The notes below the pieces were generated by a model. It searched no databases. It had not been told where the DNA came from and saw only the letters and a list, made by a program, of their open reading frames with translations. Below are positions 6,799 to 17,948 of a DNA stretch of 59,773 nt, one piece after another. This DNA is from Aeromonas cavernicola (lineage in GTDB: Bacteria > Pseudomonadota > Gammaproteobacteria > Enterobacterales > Aeromonadaceae). How positions within the stretch are numbered: the first letter of the stretch is position 1; each line of letters begins with the position of its first letter. Location of the stretch: positions 1 through 59,773 of the forward strand of contig NZ_PGGC01000016.1 of the NCBI RefSeq assembly GCF_002795305.1, read 5' to 3'. The position numbers and the translations under genes were made by a program.

Positions 6799-9700
6799 AT
6801 GATGAGAGTCACCATGCTTGCCGCCATGATAGGGGGAATATTGGCATACCCCGTTTTGGCGAATGACAGTGTCAGCGATGACTTCACTGCGATTTATCAG
6901 AGCCATCAGCAACAGATGAGTGCCCGGCTACAGGCGCTGCGCGCTCAAGCGGCGCGGGGTGAGGGGCTGGTCGTGCAAGATGGCAAGCGTTATCTAATGG
7001 TCAATGGCACCCGTTATCGGCTCAATAGCGATAACTACGTTGTGTTTGATATGCCGAAACCGACCTTTCTCGATGAGACAACGCTGCGCAATGTGTTTGA
7101 TTTCTTTAGTGATGATTGGGAGCTGACTTGGTATGACGGCGGTGTGGTTATCGTCAATAAGCTGTTTGGTAATTATGAATATGGCCAAGGTTGTCTGCTG
7201 GAGTACCAGCCTGCCCAGGCATCCCTTGAGGCTAATTCGCGGGTGGCGATGGAGGTCGCGAGCTGTAACTGGATCAGCCCACCCCAAGCTCCCCCGCAGG
7301 CGCTGGCATTAGTGGCCGCCAGTGACAGCCAAGTCACCTTGAGCTGGGGACGTACCGATGGCGCCGATTTCTACCGCGTTTATCGGGACGGACTTGCCGT
7401 CGCCAACGGGGCTGCCATTAAAGCTCTTAGCTTCACCGAGCAAGGCTTAACCCCTGCAACTCGCTATCACTATCAGGTCGAAGCCTGTAATCAGCACGGT
7501 TGCACCAGCGAACGGAGCGCCGAGTTGAGTGTGGCGACCGCCGACATCCCCGCTTTGCCCCCAGTAACAGCTGATATGCCGGTGGTGATCAACGCGGGCT
7601 CTCGCACCAATGTAATTAACTGGAACCCAGTGGCTGGCGCGACCTATTACCAGCTGGTCCGTAACGGGGTGACATTGGCCGCGAATCTGACGGCGCTGAG
7701 CTATACCGACGCTCAGTTAGAGAGCAATACCCAATACCAATATGCCCTTATTGCCTGTAATGAGGCGGGGTGTTCGGCGCCAAGTGCCTTGGCCACCATC
7801 ACCACAGCAATGCTGGATATGCTCGATATCCGAGTGCAGCACAAAGATCCACAGACCCCTGCCGTCAGTCTCAATGTGCGGACTCAAAATTCGGCAACCA
7901 GTGTGTTCAGTGCCAATGTTTCTTACGCGGCAGATAAGGTCTATCGCTATAACCAAGGCATCTTTTCTAGTTCGTTAAGTGGTGGCCAATATTGGGTAAG
8001 GGTTAATGCTCAGCCAGTTAATGGTCAGCTATGCACCTCAGACACCCCTAATTACAAGCGCACTGGTGGCAAGAATGCGGAAGCACTGATCGACTGTTTG
8101 ACCAGTGTCAGCATGGTGTCGGGAGTGAGTGGTAGCTTGGAGTTTACGCTGGCAGATAACGTTGAATATTATGTGCCCGCTCCGAAAATGTACCGCAGCG
8201 CGGATAATCAGGAAGTTGTCACCTCCTCATTCACCTTTACCTCGTTAAACGACAAGGTGATCAAAGTGGATGACAGCGGCAAGTTGACCTTGGTTGGCGA
8301 GGGCGAAACCACCCTGATGGTACAGGCGAACCCAGATTACTACCGTGTGGATCAACCACTGCAGTTGAAGGTCAAGGTCAATCCAGCTACTAAGCCAGTG
8401 CTACTGCAGAAGCTGGAGATCGGTCAAGCCACCTTGCTTCCCCCTGGCGCTCCCCATCAAATTCTTGCCCCCAGAGGGCAGACCATGGTGCGCGCTTACG
8501 CGTATGCGCGCGATGCGAGCAATACCGCCATGCCAGCTTTCACCCTGACCATTGATGCTAACGGTCAACAACTGAGCAAGCGGATGATCTGCCCGAGTAC
8601 TGCTAAGGTGGGTAGCTTCAGCACCCCCAGTTATCAGCTGGCCGAGGTTTGCTATAGCATCATCGAAAGTGAAGAAGCCGCAAACTTCATCACTAAAGGG
8701 ATGGTGCTGACGGTGAGTGATGGCAATGGCATGAGTCTGACGGCTCAGCCGAAAGTGAATGGCAATGGCACCATCAATCTGAAGCTGGTGCCCGGCCTCA
8801 ATGCCAGTGGTGTGGCTAAAGTGCCTGATATTGCTGCCTTTGATCGGACCCTCCGCCAAGTTTATCCCCTCAGCAAAACCAATATCTCGGTGCGGGAACC
8901 GACCGATCTCACCGTGGATATCAGTCCCGCCCTAGGTCGGGTCGACCAGTTACGCAAATTGGAAACCGATGGTAAGACCTATTTTTACGGCTTAGTACCG
9001 GGCACTTGTTATGGCACGGTTGGACTTGGCTATGTACCGGGTAACAGTGCGGTTGGCCGTGATGGGGGTTGCTCATTGTATCTGAACTCGATTTTTGTAC
9101 ATGAGCTGGGTCACAACTTTGGCCTAGGTCACGCCCCTGGCTGCGGCCCCACCTCCAGTGAACCATTTTGGATCTCAGCTGCGTGGGATGGTGTTGCCAG
9201 AGCGGCGCTGAGCCCAGCCCCGTTGTTTGAGCAGGTTGATCGCATGGTGATCTCGCCCAAAGATAAGCGTATCCGGGCCGACTCGGATCTGATGAACTAT
9301 TGCTTTGGCTATCGTTTCACCCAGTACAACTACCAGCGGGTTGCTAACTACGTAAACAGCAAATCCTGGTTTGCTGACCAGCCTCTGCGCAGTCGCGCAG
9401 TATTGACTGGCGAGCCGGTGTTATTGATTTCCGGCGAGATTTTAGCTGACAAAGTGGTGCTTGAACCCGTGATTGCCTCTAATAATCCCATCGGTGTGCA
9501 GGAGGAGAGTGGTGAGCCGAGCCCGTATACCCTGTTGGTCAATGCCAGTGACGGGGTGGTGATGCATGCGCTGCCGCTGTTGCAGCTTGATCATCAAGAT
9601 GCCAAGCGCTTTAGTATCGAACTGCCCGCCTCTGCGCACATTAATGCCCTCAAGTTCTTTGCTGGGGAGCAGGAGCTCGCATTGGAGATCCGCGGTGCCA

Positions 9701-9969
9701 ACGAACAGCCAAAAACCTTCAGCCGGGTGAGCGATAACGGACCTGTTATCAGCTATCAGGGTGATTATGTCAGTTGGGATAACAGCAAATATCCTTGGCT
9801 GACATTGGTTTACACCCAGTTAGATGGTTCTCGCCTAACGCTAGCGTTGAACGCGACCGGTGGCGAACTCGATATTGATCAGAGCAAACTCAATGGCGGT
9901 ACCCTGCATTTCAGCTTGTCTGATGGGATCAATAGCGTCATTCATAGCGAAACCTTGGCCCCGCGTTAG
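6799..9969 (+). CDS. Secreted metzincin-type zinc metalloprotease with two fibronectin type III domains
   Basis: 1056 aa. A signal peptide (about 1-21, cleavage likely after VLA) sends it to the periplasm or medium. Two fibronectin type III-like domains (about 163-248 and 254-336) each end in a CNxxGC loop, and a Big2-like immunoglobulin segment lies near 440-528. The catalytic motif HExxHxxGxxH is complete (H768, E769, H772, G775, H778), and a likely Met-turn (LMNYC, M832) follows. About 220 C-terminal residues look like a further beta-rich region. The architecture recalls secreted mucin- or glycoprotein-degrading proteases such as the M66 (StcE/TagA) group, but the exact peptidase family is not certain. 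The start may be the first or second ATG; an AAGGGAG-type site precedes both. A terminator follows and the gene stands alone. Confidence 0.85.
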   Translation: MMRVTMLAAMIGGILAYPVLANDSVSDDFTAIYQSHQQQMSARLQALRAQAARGEGLVVQDGKRYLMVNGTRYRLNSDNYVVFDMPKPTFLDETTLRNVFDFFSDDWELTWYDGGVVIVNKLFGNYEYGQGCLLEYQPAQASLEANSRVAMEVASCNWISPPQAPPQALALVAASDSQVTLSWGRTDGADFYRVYRDGLAVANGAAIKALSFTEQGLTPATRYHYQVEACNQHGCTSERSAELSVATADIPALPPVTADMPVVINAGSRTNVINWNPVAGATYYQLVRNGVTLAANLTALSYTDAQLESNTQYQYALIACNEAGCSAPSALATITTAMLDMLDIRVQHKDPQTPAVSLNVRTQNSATSVFSANVSYAADKVYRYNQGIFSSSLSGGQYWVRVNAQPVNGQLCTSDTPNYKRTGGKNAEALIDCLTSVSMVSGVSGSLEFTLADNVEYYVPAPKMYRSADNQEVVTSSFTFTSLNDKVIKVDDSGKLTLVGEGETTLMVQANPDYYRVDQPLQLKVKVNPATKPVLLQKLEIGQATLLPPGAPHQILAPRGQTMVRAYAYARDASNTAMPAFTLTIDANGQQLSKRMICPSTAKVGSFSTPSYQLAEVCYSIIESEEAANFITKGMVLTVSDGNGMSLTAQPKVNGNGTINLKLVPGLNASGVAKVPDIAAFDRTLRQVYPLSKTNISVREPTDLTVDISPALGRVDQLRKLETDGKTYFYGLVPGTCYGTVGLGYVPGNSAVGRDGGCSLYLNSIFVHELGHNFGLGHAPGCGPTSSEPFWISAAWDGVARAALSPAPLFEQVDRMVISPKDKRIRADSDLMNYCFGYRFTQYNYQRVANYVNSKSWFADQPLRSRAVLTGEPVLLISGEILADKVVLEPVIASNNPIGVQEESGEPSPYTLLVNASDGVVMHALPLLQLDHQDAKRFSIELPASAHINALKFFAGEQELALEIRGANEQPKTFSRVSDNGPVISYQGDYVSWDNSKYPWLTLVYTQLDGSRLTLALNATGGELDIDQSKLNGGTLHFSLSDGINSVIHSETLAPR

Positions 9970-9996
9970 TCATCACTGTCAGGTGGTCATTATGGG

Positions 9997-10023
9997 AAAA
10001 GGGAGCATATTGCTCCCTTTTTT
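9997..10023. terminator. Bidirectional intrinsic terminator between the metalloprotease gene and hemB
   Basis: AAAGGGAGCA and TGCTCCCTTT form a perfect 10-bp stem with a TAT loop, with T's to the right and A's to the left. It lies 27 bp after the protease stop and 36 bp after the hemB stop and can serve both convergent genes. Confidence 0.88.
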
Positions 10024-10059
10024 AACCAGACTATCGCAGCTAGGCTGCCTGAGGTGGCA

Positions 10060-11082
<1,023 letters not shown>

Positions 11083-11868
11083 TCACTCCAGCAAAGGAAG
11101 TTGGAAAAACGCGGCGGAGGTGGCCCGGGTGTGGGCCAGCAAGGCCTCGGGCGCTTCACCACGGCAAGCCGCCACCACCTGGGCGATGTGCGGCAAAAAA
11201 GCGGGTTCGTTGCGTTTCGGGCGCGGTTTCAGATCCCGCGGCACCAGATAGGGGGCATCGGTCTCGATCATCAGCCGACCGGCCGGAATGCGCGCCACTT
11301 GCTCGCGCAGCAGCTGACCACGGCGCTCGTCGCACAGCCAGCCGGTCACCCCGATATGCAGCCCCGACGCTAGGCATTCGTCCAGCTCCTCGTCGGAGCC
11401 GGTGAAGCAGTGCAGCACGGCTCCCGCTAGTTTGGGCAGCCAGGGACGGAGGATCTCGATAAAACGGGCGTGGGCATCGCGGCAATGGAGGAACACCGGC
11501 ATCTTGAGCTCGGCGGCCAGCGCCAGCTGGGCGTCGAATACGGCATCTTGCACCGGACGGGGTGAGAAATCGCGATTATAGTCGAGACCGCACTCGCCAA
11601 TGGCCACCACCTGTGGCAGGGCTGCCAGCTCACGCAAGGCGGGCAGGGTGGTCTCATCGACGCTCGATGCGTCGTGCGGGTGTACCCCAGCGGTGGAGAA
11701 GCAGTAACCCGGCCAACGGGCGGCCAACCCGGCGCTCTCGCGGCTGCCAGCCAGATCGGTACCGGTCAGGATCAGTGCTTCCACTCCGGCGGCGCGGGCG
11801 CGGGCTACCAATTCAGCTTCCTCACCGGCGAACTGGCTGCTGGTTAGGTTGACGCCAATGTCGATCAT
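11083..11868 (-). CDS. tatD: TatD family metal-dependent 3'-5' deoxyribonuclease
   Basis: 261 aa and very similar throughout to E. coli TatD. It is a TIM-barrel hydrolase with metal-binding motifs GVHPHD near residue 62, [17 protein letters not shown] and [11 protein letters not shown]. TatD is a cytosolic Mg-dependent exonuclease linked to DNA repair and quality control. Despite its name and place in the tat operon, it is not required for twin-arginine export. It lies 71 nt downstream of tatC and 3 nt upstream of hemB on the same strand. Confidence 0.95.
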   Translation of the reverse strand: MIDIGVNLTSSQFAGEEAELVARARAAGVEALILTGTDLAGSRESAGLAARWPGYCFSTAGVHPHDASSVDETTLPALRELAALPQVVAIGECGLDYNRDFSPRPVQDAVFDAQLALAAELKMPVFLHCRDAHARFIEILRPWLPKLAGAVLHCFTGSDEELDECLASGLHIGVTGWLCDERRGQLLREQVARIPAGRLMIETDAPYLVPRDLKPRPKRNEPAFLPHIAQVVAACRGEAPEALLAHTRATSAAFFQLPLLE

Positions 11869-11939
11869 GGTGCGGACTCTCAGGGAAGATATGGCTGATT
11901 AGCCGACTAAATGGGGGCTCGGAGAACAGTAGGGGAGCC

Positions 11940-12704
11940 TCAGCTCCCTTGTTCGGTCTGGTCTTGTGGCGGTGCATCCTCGCTATCCTCTTTACGCTCG
12001 TAGAAGCGGGCGAAGAACAGGCCTAGCTCCCACAGTGCCCACATCGGGATGGCGAGCAGAGTTTGCGAAAAAACATCAGGCGGTGTCAGTAACATACCAA
12101 CCACAAACACCCCGACGATCACGTAGGGGCGCTTCTCTCGCAAGCTTTGTGGGTTAGTCACCCCAGTCCAGCACAGCAGGATGGTAGCCACTGGAATTTC
12201 GAACGCCACCCCGAACGCGAAGAACAGGGTCAGTACGAAGTCCAGATAGCTGGCGATGTCGGTGGCTACCGTCACCCCGGCGGGAGCGGTACTGGTGAAG
12301 AAACCGAACACCAGCGGGAACACCACGTAGTAGGCAAACGCCATCCCCGCATAGAACAGCACCGCACTGGAGGCGACCAGCGGCATGATCAGGCGCCGTT
12401 CATGCTGGTATAGACCGGGGGCGATAAAGGCCCAGGCCTGATAGAGCAGATAGGGGATCGCCGCGAAGAAGGAGACCACCAAGGTCAGCTTGATCGGGGT
12501 AATGAAGGGGGTTGCCACGTCGGTCGCGATCATGCTGGTGCCTTCCGGCAACTGGCTGAGTAGCGGCTGAGCGATAAAGTCGTAGATGTTGTTGGAGAAA
12601 TAGATCAGGGCAACGAACACCAGCAAGATCGCGGCAACTGCGCGTAGCAAACGGGTGCGTAGCTCCATTAGATGGCTGATCAGAGGCTGTTCGGTCTGAC
12701 TCAT
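11940..12704 (-). CDS. tatC: Sec-independent protein translocase TatC
   Basis: 254 aa. This polytopic inner-membrane protein has six predicted helices and is the twin-arginine signal-peptide receptor, working with TatB. The conserved N-terminus ([13 protein letters not shown]) and the first cytoplasmic loop motif [12 protein letters not shown], which holds the glutamate needed for RR recognition, are both present. The tail after the last helix is acidic and Gln-rich. Its ATG overlaps the tatB stop by 4 nt (ATGA), so translation is probably coupled. Confidence 0.97.
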   Translation of the reverse strand: MSQTEQPLISHLMELRTRLLRAVAAILLVFVALIYFSNNIYDFIAQPLLSQLPEGTSMIATDVATPFITPIKLTLVVSFFAAIPYLLYQAWAFIAPGLYQHERRLIMPLVASSAVLFYAGMAFAYYVVFPLVFGFFTSTAPAGVTVATDIASYLDFVLTLFFAFGVAFEIPVATILLCWTGVTNPQSLREKRPYVIVGVFVVGMLLTPPDVFSQTLLAIPMWALWELGLFFARFYERKEDSEDAPPQDQTEQGS

Positions 12705-13153
12705 GGTTTCAGCTCCCCCTTCTCTTGGCGATCTGGGCCTTGGGTCGCCGTGTTGTCATTGATAGGCGGCTGGCTGACCACTGCGGGTATCGGAGTTGCC
12801 TGAGCGACCGGGTTAGCGGCTGCGGAGGGATGCCCTTGAGGCGGCCTGATCTCGTTCTCCACCTGATAAGGGCGGTTGACCGACTGGGCCGCAGCCTTGA
12901 GCTGCTCGATAGACTCTTGCAGCTCAGGGCTTAAGTTGCTCATTTGCAGCTGCTCTGCCTTTTTCAGGTCATTGTGCAGCTCTTGCAACTTGAGCTCCTG
13001 CTCCAACTCGGTCTTGACCGAATTAGCTGTGCTGCGGATCAACCTGATCCAATGGCTGGCGGTGCGGATTGCCACCGGTAGCCGCTCGGGCCCCAGCACC
13101 ACCAGCGCGACTACGCCGATGACGACCAGCTCCCAAAAACCGATATCGAACAT
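12701..13153 (-). CDS. tatB: Sec-independent protein translocase TatB
   Basis: 150 aa. It has the short N-terminal membrane helix with [30 protein letters not shown] sequence (residues 1-26), the hinge GPERLP, and then an amphipathic helix and a charged, Pro/Gln-rich tail. TatB forms the substrate-receptor complex with TatC. The glutamate at position 8 is the TatB-specific polar residue in the membrane helix. It begins 3 nt after the tatA stop. Confidence 0.95.
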   Translation of the reverse strand: MFDIGFWELVVIGVVALVVLGPERLPVAIRTASHWIRLIRSTANSVKTELEQELKLQELHNDLKKAEQLQMSNLSPELQESIEQLKAAAQSVNRPYQVENEIRPPQGHPSAAANPVAQATPIPAVVSQPPINDNTATQGPDRQEKGELKP

Positions 13154-13156
13154 GGC

Positions 13157-13408
13157 TTAGGCCTGATCTTTGTCTTTCTGTTTAGTGAGGTCGTTTTCCT
13201 GATTAGCCGCTTCATTGAGCTGCTTGGGCGGAAAATCGGCGTCTTTTTGCTCAGCTTTGACGGCCTCTGGCTCATCGGAGAGGGCCTTCTTAAACCCTTT
13301 TACGGCTGCGCCAAGGTCACCACCGATACCACGCAATTTCTTGGTGCCAAACAGCAATACTACGATGACTGCGATGATCAACAATTGCCAAATACTGATA
13401 CCACCCAT
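13157..13408 (-). CDS. tatA: Sec-independent protein translocase TatA
   Basis: 83 aa. A single N-terminal membrane helix ([19 protein letters not shown]) is followed by the hinge [10 protein letters not shown] and an amphipathic helix ([11 protein letters not shown]), then a charged tail. TatA oligomerises to form the translocation path for folded proteins. A GGAG site precedes the ATG. It is first of the tat genes, 63 nt downstream of ubiB; that gap contains a short GGCGC/GCGCC hairpin (13427-13441). An internal promoter is known for E. coli tatA but I could not identify one here. Confidence 0.95.
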   Translation of the reverse strand: MGGISIWQLLIIAVIVVLLFGTKKLRGIGGDLGAAVKGFKKALSDEPEAVKAEQKDADFPPKQLNEAANQENDLTKQKDKDQA

Positions 13409-13471
13409 ATTTTTATCTCCATTTTTGGCGCCTAATGCGCCTGTTTTTGTTTAATTTTGTCTGGTTGTTGA

Positions 13472-15112
13472 TTAGTTATTGCGAGTTTGCAGCCAGCCTA
13501 CCAACCAGCATACCCCTGTACTGGCGAGGCAAAATTGTCCCCACGCAACATATTGGTGCTGGGTCAGCAAAAATACACCAGCTAACAGCAGGCTGGCGCC
13601 TACTCCTAAGAGGTAGCGAGCTTGCCCCTGACGGCGACTGTGGCGGCGAAAATCGGCAAACATCTGGTCGAAATGGCGCTGCTGGTGGCGGGTTTGCCGT
13701 AGCGTTTCGTAGACCAGCTCCGGCAGCTCAGGCAACTTCTCTGCCCAGAATGGCGCCTTCTCTTTGATGGCATTCCATACCGCTTTCGGCCCCACCTGCT
13801 CGCGCATCCAATGTTCCAGATAGGGTTTGGCAGTTTGCCACAAATCGAGCTGTGGGTAGAGTTGGCGTCCTAAACCTTCGACATAGAGCAGGGTTTTTTG
13901 CAGCAGCACCAGCTGGGGCTGCACCGTCATGTTGAAATGACGGGCGGTATTGAACAGGTTAAGCAGCACGTGACCGAACGAAATTTCCGACAGCGGCTTC
14001 TCGAAGATGGGCTCTAGCACGGTGCGAATGGCAAACTCAAACTCGTCCACCTTGGTATCTGCGGGTACCCAGCCTGACTCCACGTGCAGCTCCGCTACAC
14101 GGCGATAGTCGCGGTTGAAGAAGGCGAGGAAGTTCTCCGCCAGATAGCGCTTATCTTCGCGGTTGAGAGTACCGACGATGCCACAGTCGATGCCGATCCA
14201 GAGCGGGTTCTCAGGGTGCTGGTGGGAGACGAAAATATTACCGGGGTGCATGTCGGCGTGAAAGAAGCTGTCGCGGAACACCTGAGTGAAGAACACCTCT
14301 ACCCCGCGCTCGGCCAACAGCTTCATGTTGGTGCCGTTAGCCTCCAGCGCCGCGATATCAGAGACTGGGATGCCATAGATCCGCTCCATCACCAGTACCT
14401 GCTCACGGCAGTGTTCAGTGATGATTTCCGGCACATAGAGTGCCTCTGAACCAGTGAAATTACGTCGTAGCTGGATGGCGTTGGCCGCCTCCCGCATCAG
14501 GTTTAACTCCCCTTCGATGGTCCTACGATACTCCTCCACTACCTCGATGGGGCGCAGCCGAGCACTTTGCGGTACCCAACGGGCCACCAGTCGGGCCAGC
14601 GCTTGCATCAAGCGCAGGTCTGCGTCGATCACCGGTGCGATGTCGGGGCGGATCACCTTGATGACGATCTCGCGGCCACTCTCCTTCAAGCGAGCGGTAT
14701 GCACTTGGGCGATGGAGGCCGAGGCCAGTGGCGTCTCGTCGAACTCATCGAACAGGGTTTCGATAGGGCAGCCTAGGCTGGCCTCAATTTGTTGGCGGGC
14801 GATCTGGCCGCTAAACGGGGGGACTCGGTCTTGCAGCAGCGCCAGCTCCTCGGCGATATCCGGTGGCAGCAGATCGCGGCGGGTAGAGAGCATCTGGCCG
14901 AACTTGATAAAGATCGGGCCAAGGGCCTCGAAGGCGAGACGAATGCGGGTGCCACGCTTGAGCTCAGGTGTTTGGTTGTTGAGCCAAAACAGGCTGCGTC
15001 GCGCCAGACGAGCAGGCCATGACTGATAGCGGGCAGGCGCCAGCTCATCAATGCCCTGCTCGAGTAGGATGGCGGTGATGCGGTAGAGGCGCTTGAACTC
15101 CCTTGGGGTCAT
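13472..15112 (-). CDS. ubiB: Ubiquinone biosynthesis protein UbiB (atypical kinase/ATPase)
   Basis: 546 aa, the family length. It has the ABC1/ADCK/COQ8 protein-kinase-like fold with the diagnostic KxGQ motif (KFGQ, 70-73), an Ala-rich loop (ASASIAQVH), [10 protein letters not shown] and the metal-binding IDCG motif. Two hydrophobic helices at about 500-540 anchor it to the inner membrane. It supports ubiquinone ring modification, probably as an ATPase that helps extract lipid intermediates. Its ATG shares one base with the ubiJ stop (TAATG), indicating translational coupling. Confidence 0.96.
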   Translation of the reverse strand: MTPREFKRLYRITAILLEQGIDELAPARYQSWPARLARRSLFWLNNQTPELKRGTRIRLAFEALGPIFIKFGQMLSTRRDLLPPDIAEELALLQDRVPPFSGQIARQQIEASLGCPIETLFDEFDETPLASASIAQVHTARLKESGREIVIKVIRPDIAPVIDADLRLMQALARLVARWVPQSARLRPIEVVEEYRRTIEGELNLMREAANAIQLRRNFTGSEALYVPEIITEHCREQVLVMERIYGIPVSDIAALEANGTNMKLLAERGVEVFFTQVFRDSFFHADMHPGNIFVSHQHPENPLWIGIDCGIVGTLNREDKRYLAENFLAFFNRDYRRVAELHVESGWVPADTKVDEFEFAIRTVLEPIFEKPLSEISFGHVLLNLFNTARHFNMTVQPQLVLLQKTLLYVEGLGRQLYPQLDLWQTAKPYLEHWMREQVGPKAVWNAIKEKAPFWAEKLPELPELVYETLRQTRHQQRHFDQMFADFRRHSRRQGQARYLLGVGASLLLAGVFLLTQHQYVAWGQFCLASTGVCWLVGWLQTRNN

Positions 15113-15732
15113 TAGGTCACCTGCTGTTCGATGCGGGCTAACCGCAGCTCAACGGCTTTGAGCTGTTGGGCCAACGCCTCGACATCGTCATTAAAACTGG
15201 CCACTTCCAGTGGGCCCGGCGCAAGGCGAGCCTCTTCAGTCAGGTATTCAGCCAGTTGGCGCTGGCTGCGGCACAGTTCACGGCCGAGTAGCTGGCGGGC
15301 TTGGCGGGCGCCGCGAAAGAGCGAGTGAGCCACCACATCACCGGTATAGTGCGATAACTGCTCTTCCCAATCGATGGCCAGCTCCCCCAGCAAGCTGCTA
15401 AATGCCTGCACCACCTGTGGGTCACCGCTTAGATCGAGTTTTTCTTCACGGATATAGCGGGTCAGTGCCGAGGGGTCTTTCAGCAGACCGAGCGCGGTGA
15501 GCGAGAGGCTGAGCACCGCATCGGCTTGCCCTTCGTGCTGAGCCAGCACATCGAGCCGCCGATCCGAGAAGACAAACCAGAGCGGCTTGAGTTCACGCAG
15601 CTCCAGCTTGAGCACCTTGCCTGTCAGTTTGCGCAGCCGCTCTGGGCTTTGTTGGTCCAGTGCCAGCAACTGATTGAGGCTGGTTTCGATCACCGCAGTG
15701 ACCATGGCATCCAGTGGCATCGGGATTGGCAT
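15112..15732 (-). CDS. ubiJ: Ubiquinone biosynthesis accessory factor UbiJ (SCP2 domain)
   Basis: 206 aa from the ATG of [14 protein letters not shown] two codons upstream is possible but lies too close to the AAGG site, which is well spaced from the ATG. The N-terminal half is an SCP2 lipid-binding domain ([13 protein letters not shown], then [10 protein letters not shown]), and the C-terminus ends in a coiled coil ([17 protein letters not shown]). UbiJ is part of the soluble Ubi complex that binds ubiquinone intermediates. It lies between ubiE and ubiB, its standard place; the aerobic ubiquinone pathway is implied. Confidence 0.92.
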   Translation of the reverse strand: MPIPMPLDAMVTAVIETSLNQLLALDQQSPERLRKLTGKVLKLELRELKPLWFVFSDRRLDVLAQHEGQADAVLSLSLTALGLLKDPSALTRYIREEKLDLSGDPQVVQAFSSLLGELAIDWEEQLSHYTGDVVAHSLFRGARQARQLLGRELCRSQRQLAEYLTEEARLAPGPLEVASFNDDVEALAQQLKAVELRLARIEQQVT

Positions 15733-15740
15733 AAGCAACC

Positions 15741-16493
15741 TTAAAACTTGTAACCACGGTGCAGGGCGACCACACCCTGGGTCAGGTTGAAGTACTCAAC
15801 CTGCTCGAATCCGACCTGTTCCATCATGCCTGCCAGGGTCTGCTGATCTGGGTGCATCCGAATAGACTCTGCCAGATATTTGTAGCTTTCACCGTCGTTG
15901 GCGACTATTTCGCCCATTTTCGGCAGCAATTTGAAGGAGTAGAGGTCGTAGAGCTTGGCGATTACCTCGCTGACCGGTTTGGAAAATTCCAGTACCAGCA
16001 GACGGCCACCCGGTTTTAATACTCGGAACATGGAAGCGAGCGCCTTGTCTTTGTCGGTGACGTTGCGCAGGCCAAAACCGATGGTGATGACGTCGAAGTG
16101 ATTATCGGGGAAGGGCAAGGCTTCTGCGTTGGCTTGGACATAAGCGACGTTATTGGCGACCCCTAAATTGCGCAGCTTGTCGCGGCCCACTTTCAGCATG
16201 GAGTCGTTAATATCGGCTAACACCACCTGCCCAGTTTCGCCGACCATACGGGAGAACTTGGCGGTGAGATCACCGGTGCCGCCGGCCAGATCCAGGACTT
16301 TTTGGCCCTTGCGCACCCCAGAGCAGTCGATGGTGAAGCGCTTCCACAGGCGGTGGATGCCAAACGACATCAGATCGTTCATCAGATCATACTTGGCGGC
16401 AACCGAATGGAAGACACCCGCTACCAGCGTTTCCTTGTCGGTCGCGGCCACGGTTTTAAAGCCAAAATGCGTTGTCGTTGTCTGCTCAGACAT
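15741..16493 (-). CDS. ubiE: Ubiquinone/menaquinone C-methyltransferase UbiE
   Basis: 250 aa. This SAM-dependent class-I methyltransferase methylates the quinone ring in both ubiquinone and menaquinone synthesis. Motif I is LDLAGGTGD (67-75). The family signatures [11 protein letters not shown] near the N-terminus and FGLRNVTD in the middle are intact, and the end ([14 protein letters not shown]) matches the family. It starts the ubiE-ubiJ-ubiB run. The upstream gene on the same strand is crcB, 65 bp away with no clear terminator, so partial read-through is possible. Confidence 0.97.
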   Translation of the reverse strand: MSEQTTTTHFGFKTVAATDKETLVAGVFHSVAAKYDLMNDLMSFGIHRLWKRFTIDCSGVRKGQKVLDLAGGTGDLTAKFSRMVGETGQVVLADINDSMLKVGRDKLRNLGVANNVAYVQANAEALPFPDNHFDVITIGFGLRNVTDKDKALASMFRVLKPGGRLLVLEFSKPVSEVIAKLYDLYSFKLLPKMGEIVANDGESYKYLAESIRMHPDQQTLAGMMEQVGFEQVEYFNLTQGVVALHRGYKF

Positions 16494-16558
16494 CCCTTAA
16501 ACACCCATAGAACAAAGAATGGCCGCCAGTTTACCAGAGCCAAAGACAGGCGGACACC

Positions 16559-16936
16559 TTAAACCCGGCTGGCCACTAACTGCATGCCCAACACCACCAT
16601 GGCCAAGCAGAGAAACAGGTTAAGGCCAACATTGAGGAGTGCCTTGAGATAAGCCCCTTGCTGAGCCAGCACTACGGTATCGAGCGCAAACGAGGAGAAG
16701 GTGGTCAGCGCCCCTAAGATGCCCACCATGAGCAGGGGTTTGAGCGGATGATCGGCCACGTGGCCGTGGCTTATCAAGGCGTAGGCTACCCCGATGATGA
16801 AGGAACCCACGACGTTGACGACCAAGGTGCCATAAGGAAAGTGGCGGCCCAGTAGCAGCACCATCAACTGGGTGATCCCAAACCGCAGACAGGCGCCGAT
16901 GGCTCCCCCTGCTGCGACATATAGCCAGCTTTGCAT
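16559..16936 (-). CDS. crcB: Fluoride channel/exporter CrcB (Fluc)
   Basis: 125 aa from MQSWLYVAAGG; the open frame extends upstream but that part is unlike the family, and AAGGAG precedes the chosen ATG. It has four membrane helices with the Fluc motifs GACLRFG (14-20), NVVGSF (41-46) and TTFSSF (78-83), which carries the Phe-box region. Fluc works as an inverted dimer that lets fluoride leave the cytoplasm. I looked for a fluoride riboswitch upstream and found none. It is divergent from tcdA, whose coding start is 154 bp away. Confidence 0.95.
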   Translation of the reverse strand: MQSWLYVAAGGAIGACLRFGITQLMVLLLGRHFPYGTLVVNVVGSFIIGVAYALISHGHVADHPLKPLLMVGILGALTTFSSFALDTVVLAQQGAYLKALLNVGLNLFLCLAMVVLGMQLVASRV

Positions 16937-17059
16937 GGCATGACTCCTTGGATATGAGGCGGCCATTATGCGCAAAGCCATTACCGCTGCCCAGTGGTCA
17001 GTACGACTGCCTCTCGTCGATTTGCTGGTTGTGCCATCGCTGCCGCTTCCTGTTGCCGC

Positions 17060-17065
17060 TATAAT
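17060..17065 (+). promoter_or_regulatory. Candidate -10 box of tcdA
   Basis: A perfect TATAAT lies 25 nt upstream of the tcdA start codon. No convincing -35 hexamer is present at 16-18 bp, so the promoter is weak, activator-dependent or misidentified. Confidence 0.4.
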
Positions 17066-17090
17066 GGCCGCCTTCAAGCAAGGTGGTGGT

Positions 17091-17927
17091 ATGACAGCAG
17101 AATATCTACAGCGATTCGGCGGCATTGCCCGTCTGTATGGGCAACGGGCGCTCGGCTCGTTCAGCCAAGCCAGCGTGTGCGTGGTGGGGATTGGCGGTGT
17201 GGGCTCTTGGACGGCCGAGGCGCTGGCTCGGGCAGGGATCAACCGGATCACCTTGATCGACATGGACGATATCTGCATCACCAACACCAATCGCCAGATC
17301 CATGCCATGAATGGGACGGTTGGTCGCCTCAAGACCGAGGTGATGGCCGAGCGCATTCGCGCCATCAATCCGGATTGCGAAGTGATCGAGGTAGACGATT
17401 TCGTCACCGCCGACAATCTGGCCGAGCATATCAAGCGGGAGTTTGACTATGTGGTGGATGCCATCGATTCGGTCAAGGCCAAGGTGGCGCTGATTGCCTT
17501 CTGCAAGCGCAACAAGATCCCGGTGATTGTGGCGGGTGGTGCTGGCGGGCAGATGGATCCGACCCAGATCACTGTGGCCGATCTGGCCAAGACTATTCAA
17601 GACCCGTTGGCGGCCAAGGTGCGCTCCGACCTGCGCCGATTGCACAACTTCAGCAAAAATCCGGTGCGCAAGTTCGGGGTGGAGTGTGTCTTCTCAACCG
17701 AGCAGCTGAGCTATCCGGATGGCAATGGTGGCACCTGTCAGGCCAAGGCGGCCAGCGATGGCACCATGAAGATGGATTGCGCCTCCGGCTTTGGCGCGGT
17801 GACGCCGGTGACGGCAACCTTTGGGCTGGTTGCCGCGTCGCGGGTATTGAAGAAGATTGCCGAGCGGGGTGCCCGCGCCGAGCAAGAGGCCGGCAATAAG
17901 GACGCAGGGACGATGAGCGAAGCCTAA
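17091..17927 (+). CDS. tcdA: tRNA threonylcarbamoyladenosine dehydratase TcdA (CsdL)
   Basis: 278 aa from MTAEYLQRFGG; AAGGTGG precedes this ATG, and the longer upstream frame is unlike the family. It is an E1/ThiF-like protein with the nucleotide-binding motif GIGGVGSW (33-40), an acidic loop DMDD (57-60) and the TNTNRQIHA segment that follows. TcdA uses ATP to cyclise t6A37 to ct6A in tRNAs that read ANN codons. In E. coli it is encoded beside and works with CsdA-CsdE. Here csdE-csdA converge on it, with the stops 21 bp apart. Confidence 0.95.
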   Translation: MTAEYLQRFGGIARLYGQRALGSFSQASVCVVGIGGVGSWTAEALARAGINRITLIDMDDICITNTNRQIHAMNGTVGRLKTEVMAERIRAINPDCEVIEVDDFVTADNLAEHIKREFDYVVDAIDSVKAKVALIAFCKRNKIPVIVAGGAGGQMDPTQITVADLAKTIQDPLAAKVRSDLRRLHNFSKNPVRKFGVECVFSTEQLSYPDGNGGTCQAKAASDGTMKMDCASGFGAVTPVTATFGLVAASRVLKKIAERGARAEQEAGNKDAGTMSEA

Positions 17928-17948
17928 TCGCCCTCTGCACCAGGCGGG

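Noticed and set aside
13427..13441. GGCGC/GCGCC hairpin between ubiB and tatA as a terminator
   Set aside because: On the transcribed (minus) strand the stem is followed by A-rich sequence rather than a U-tract, and the genes are normally co-transcribed.
16937..17090. A fluoride riboswitch upstream of crcB
   Set aside because: The conserved GGCGATGGNGTTCGCC-type and terminal motifs are not found in the 154 bp between crcB and tcdA.
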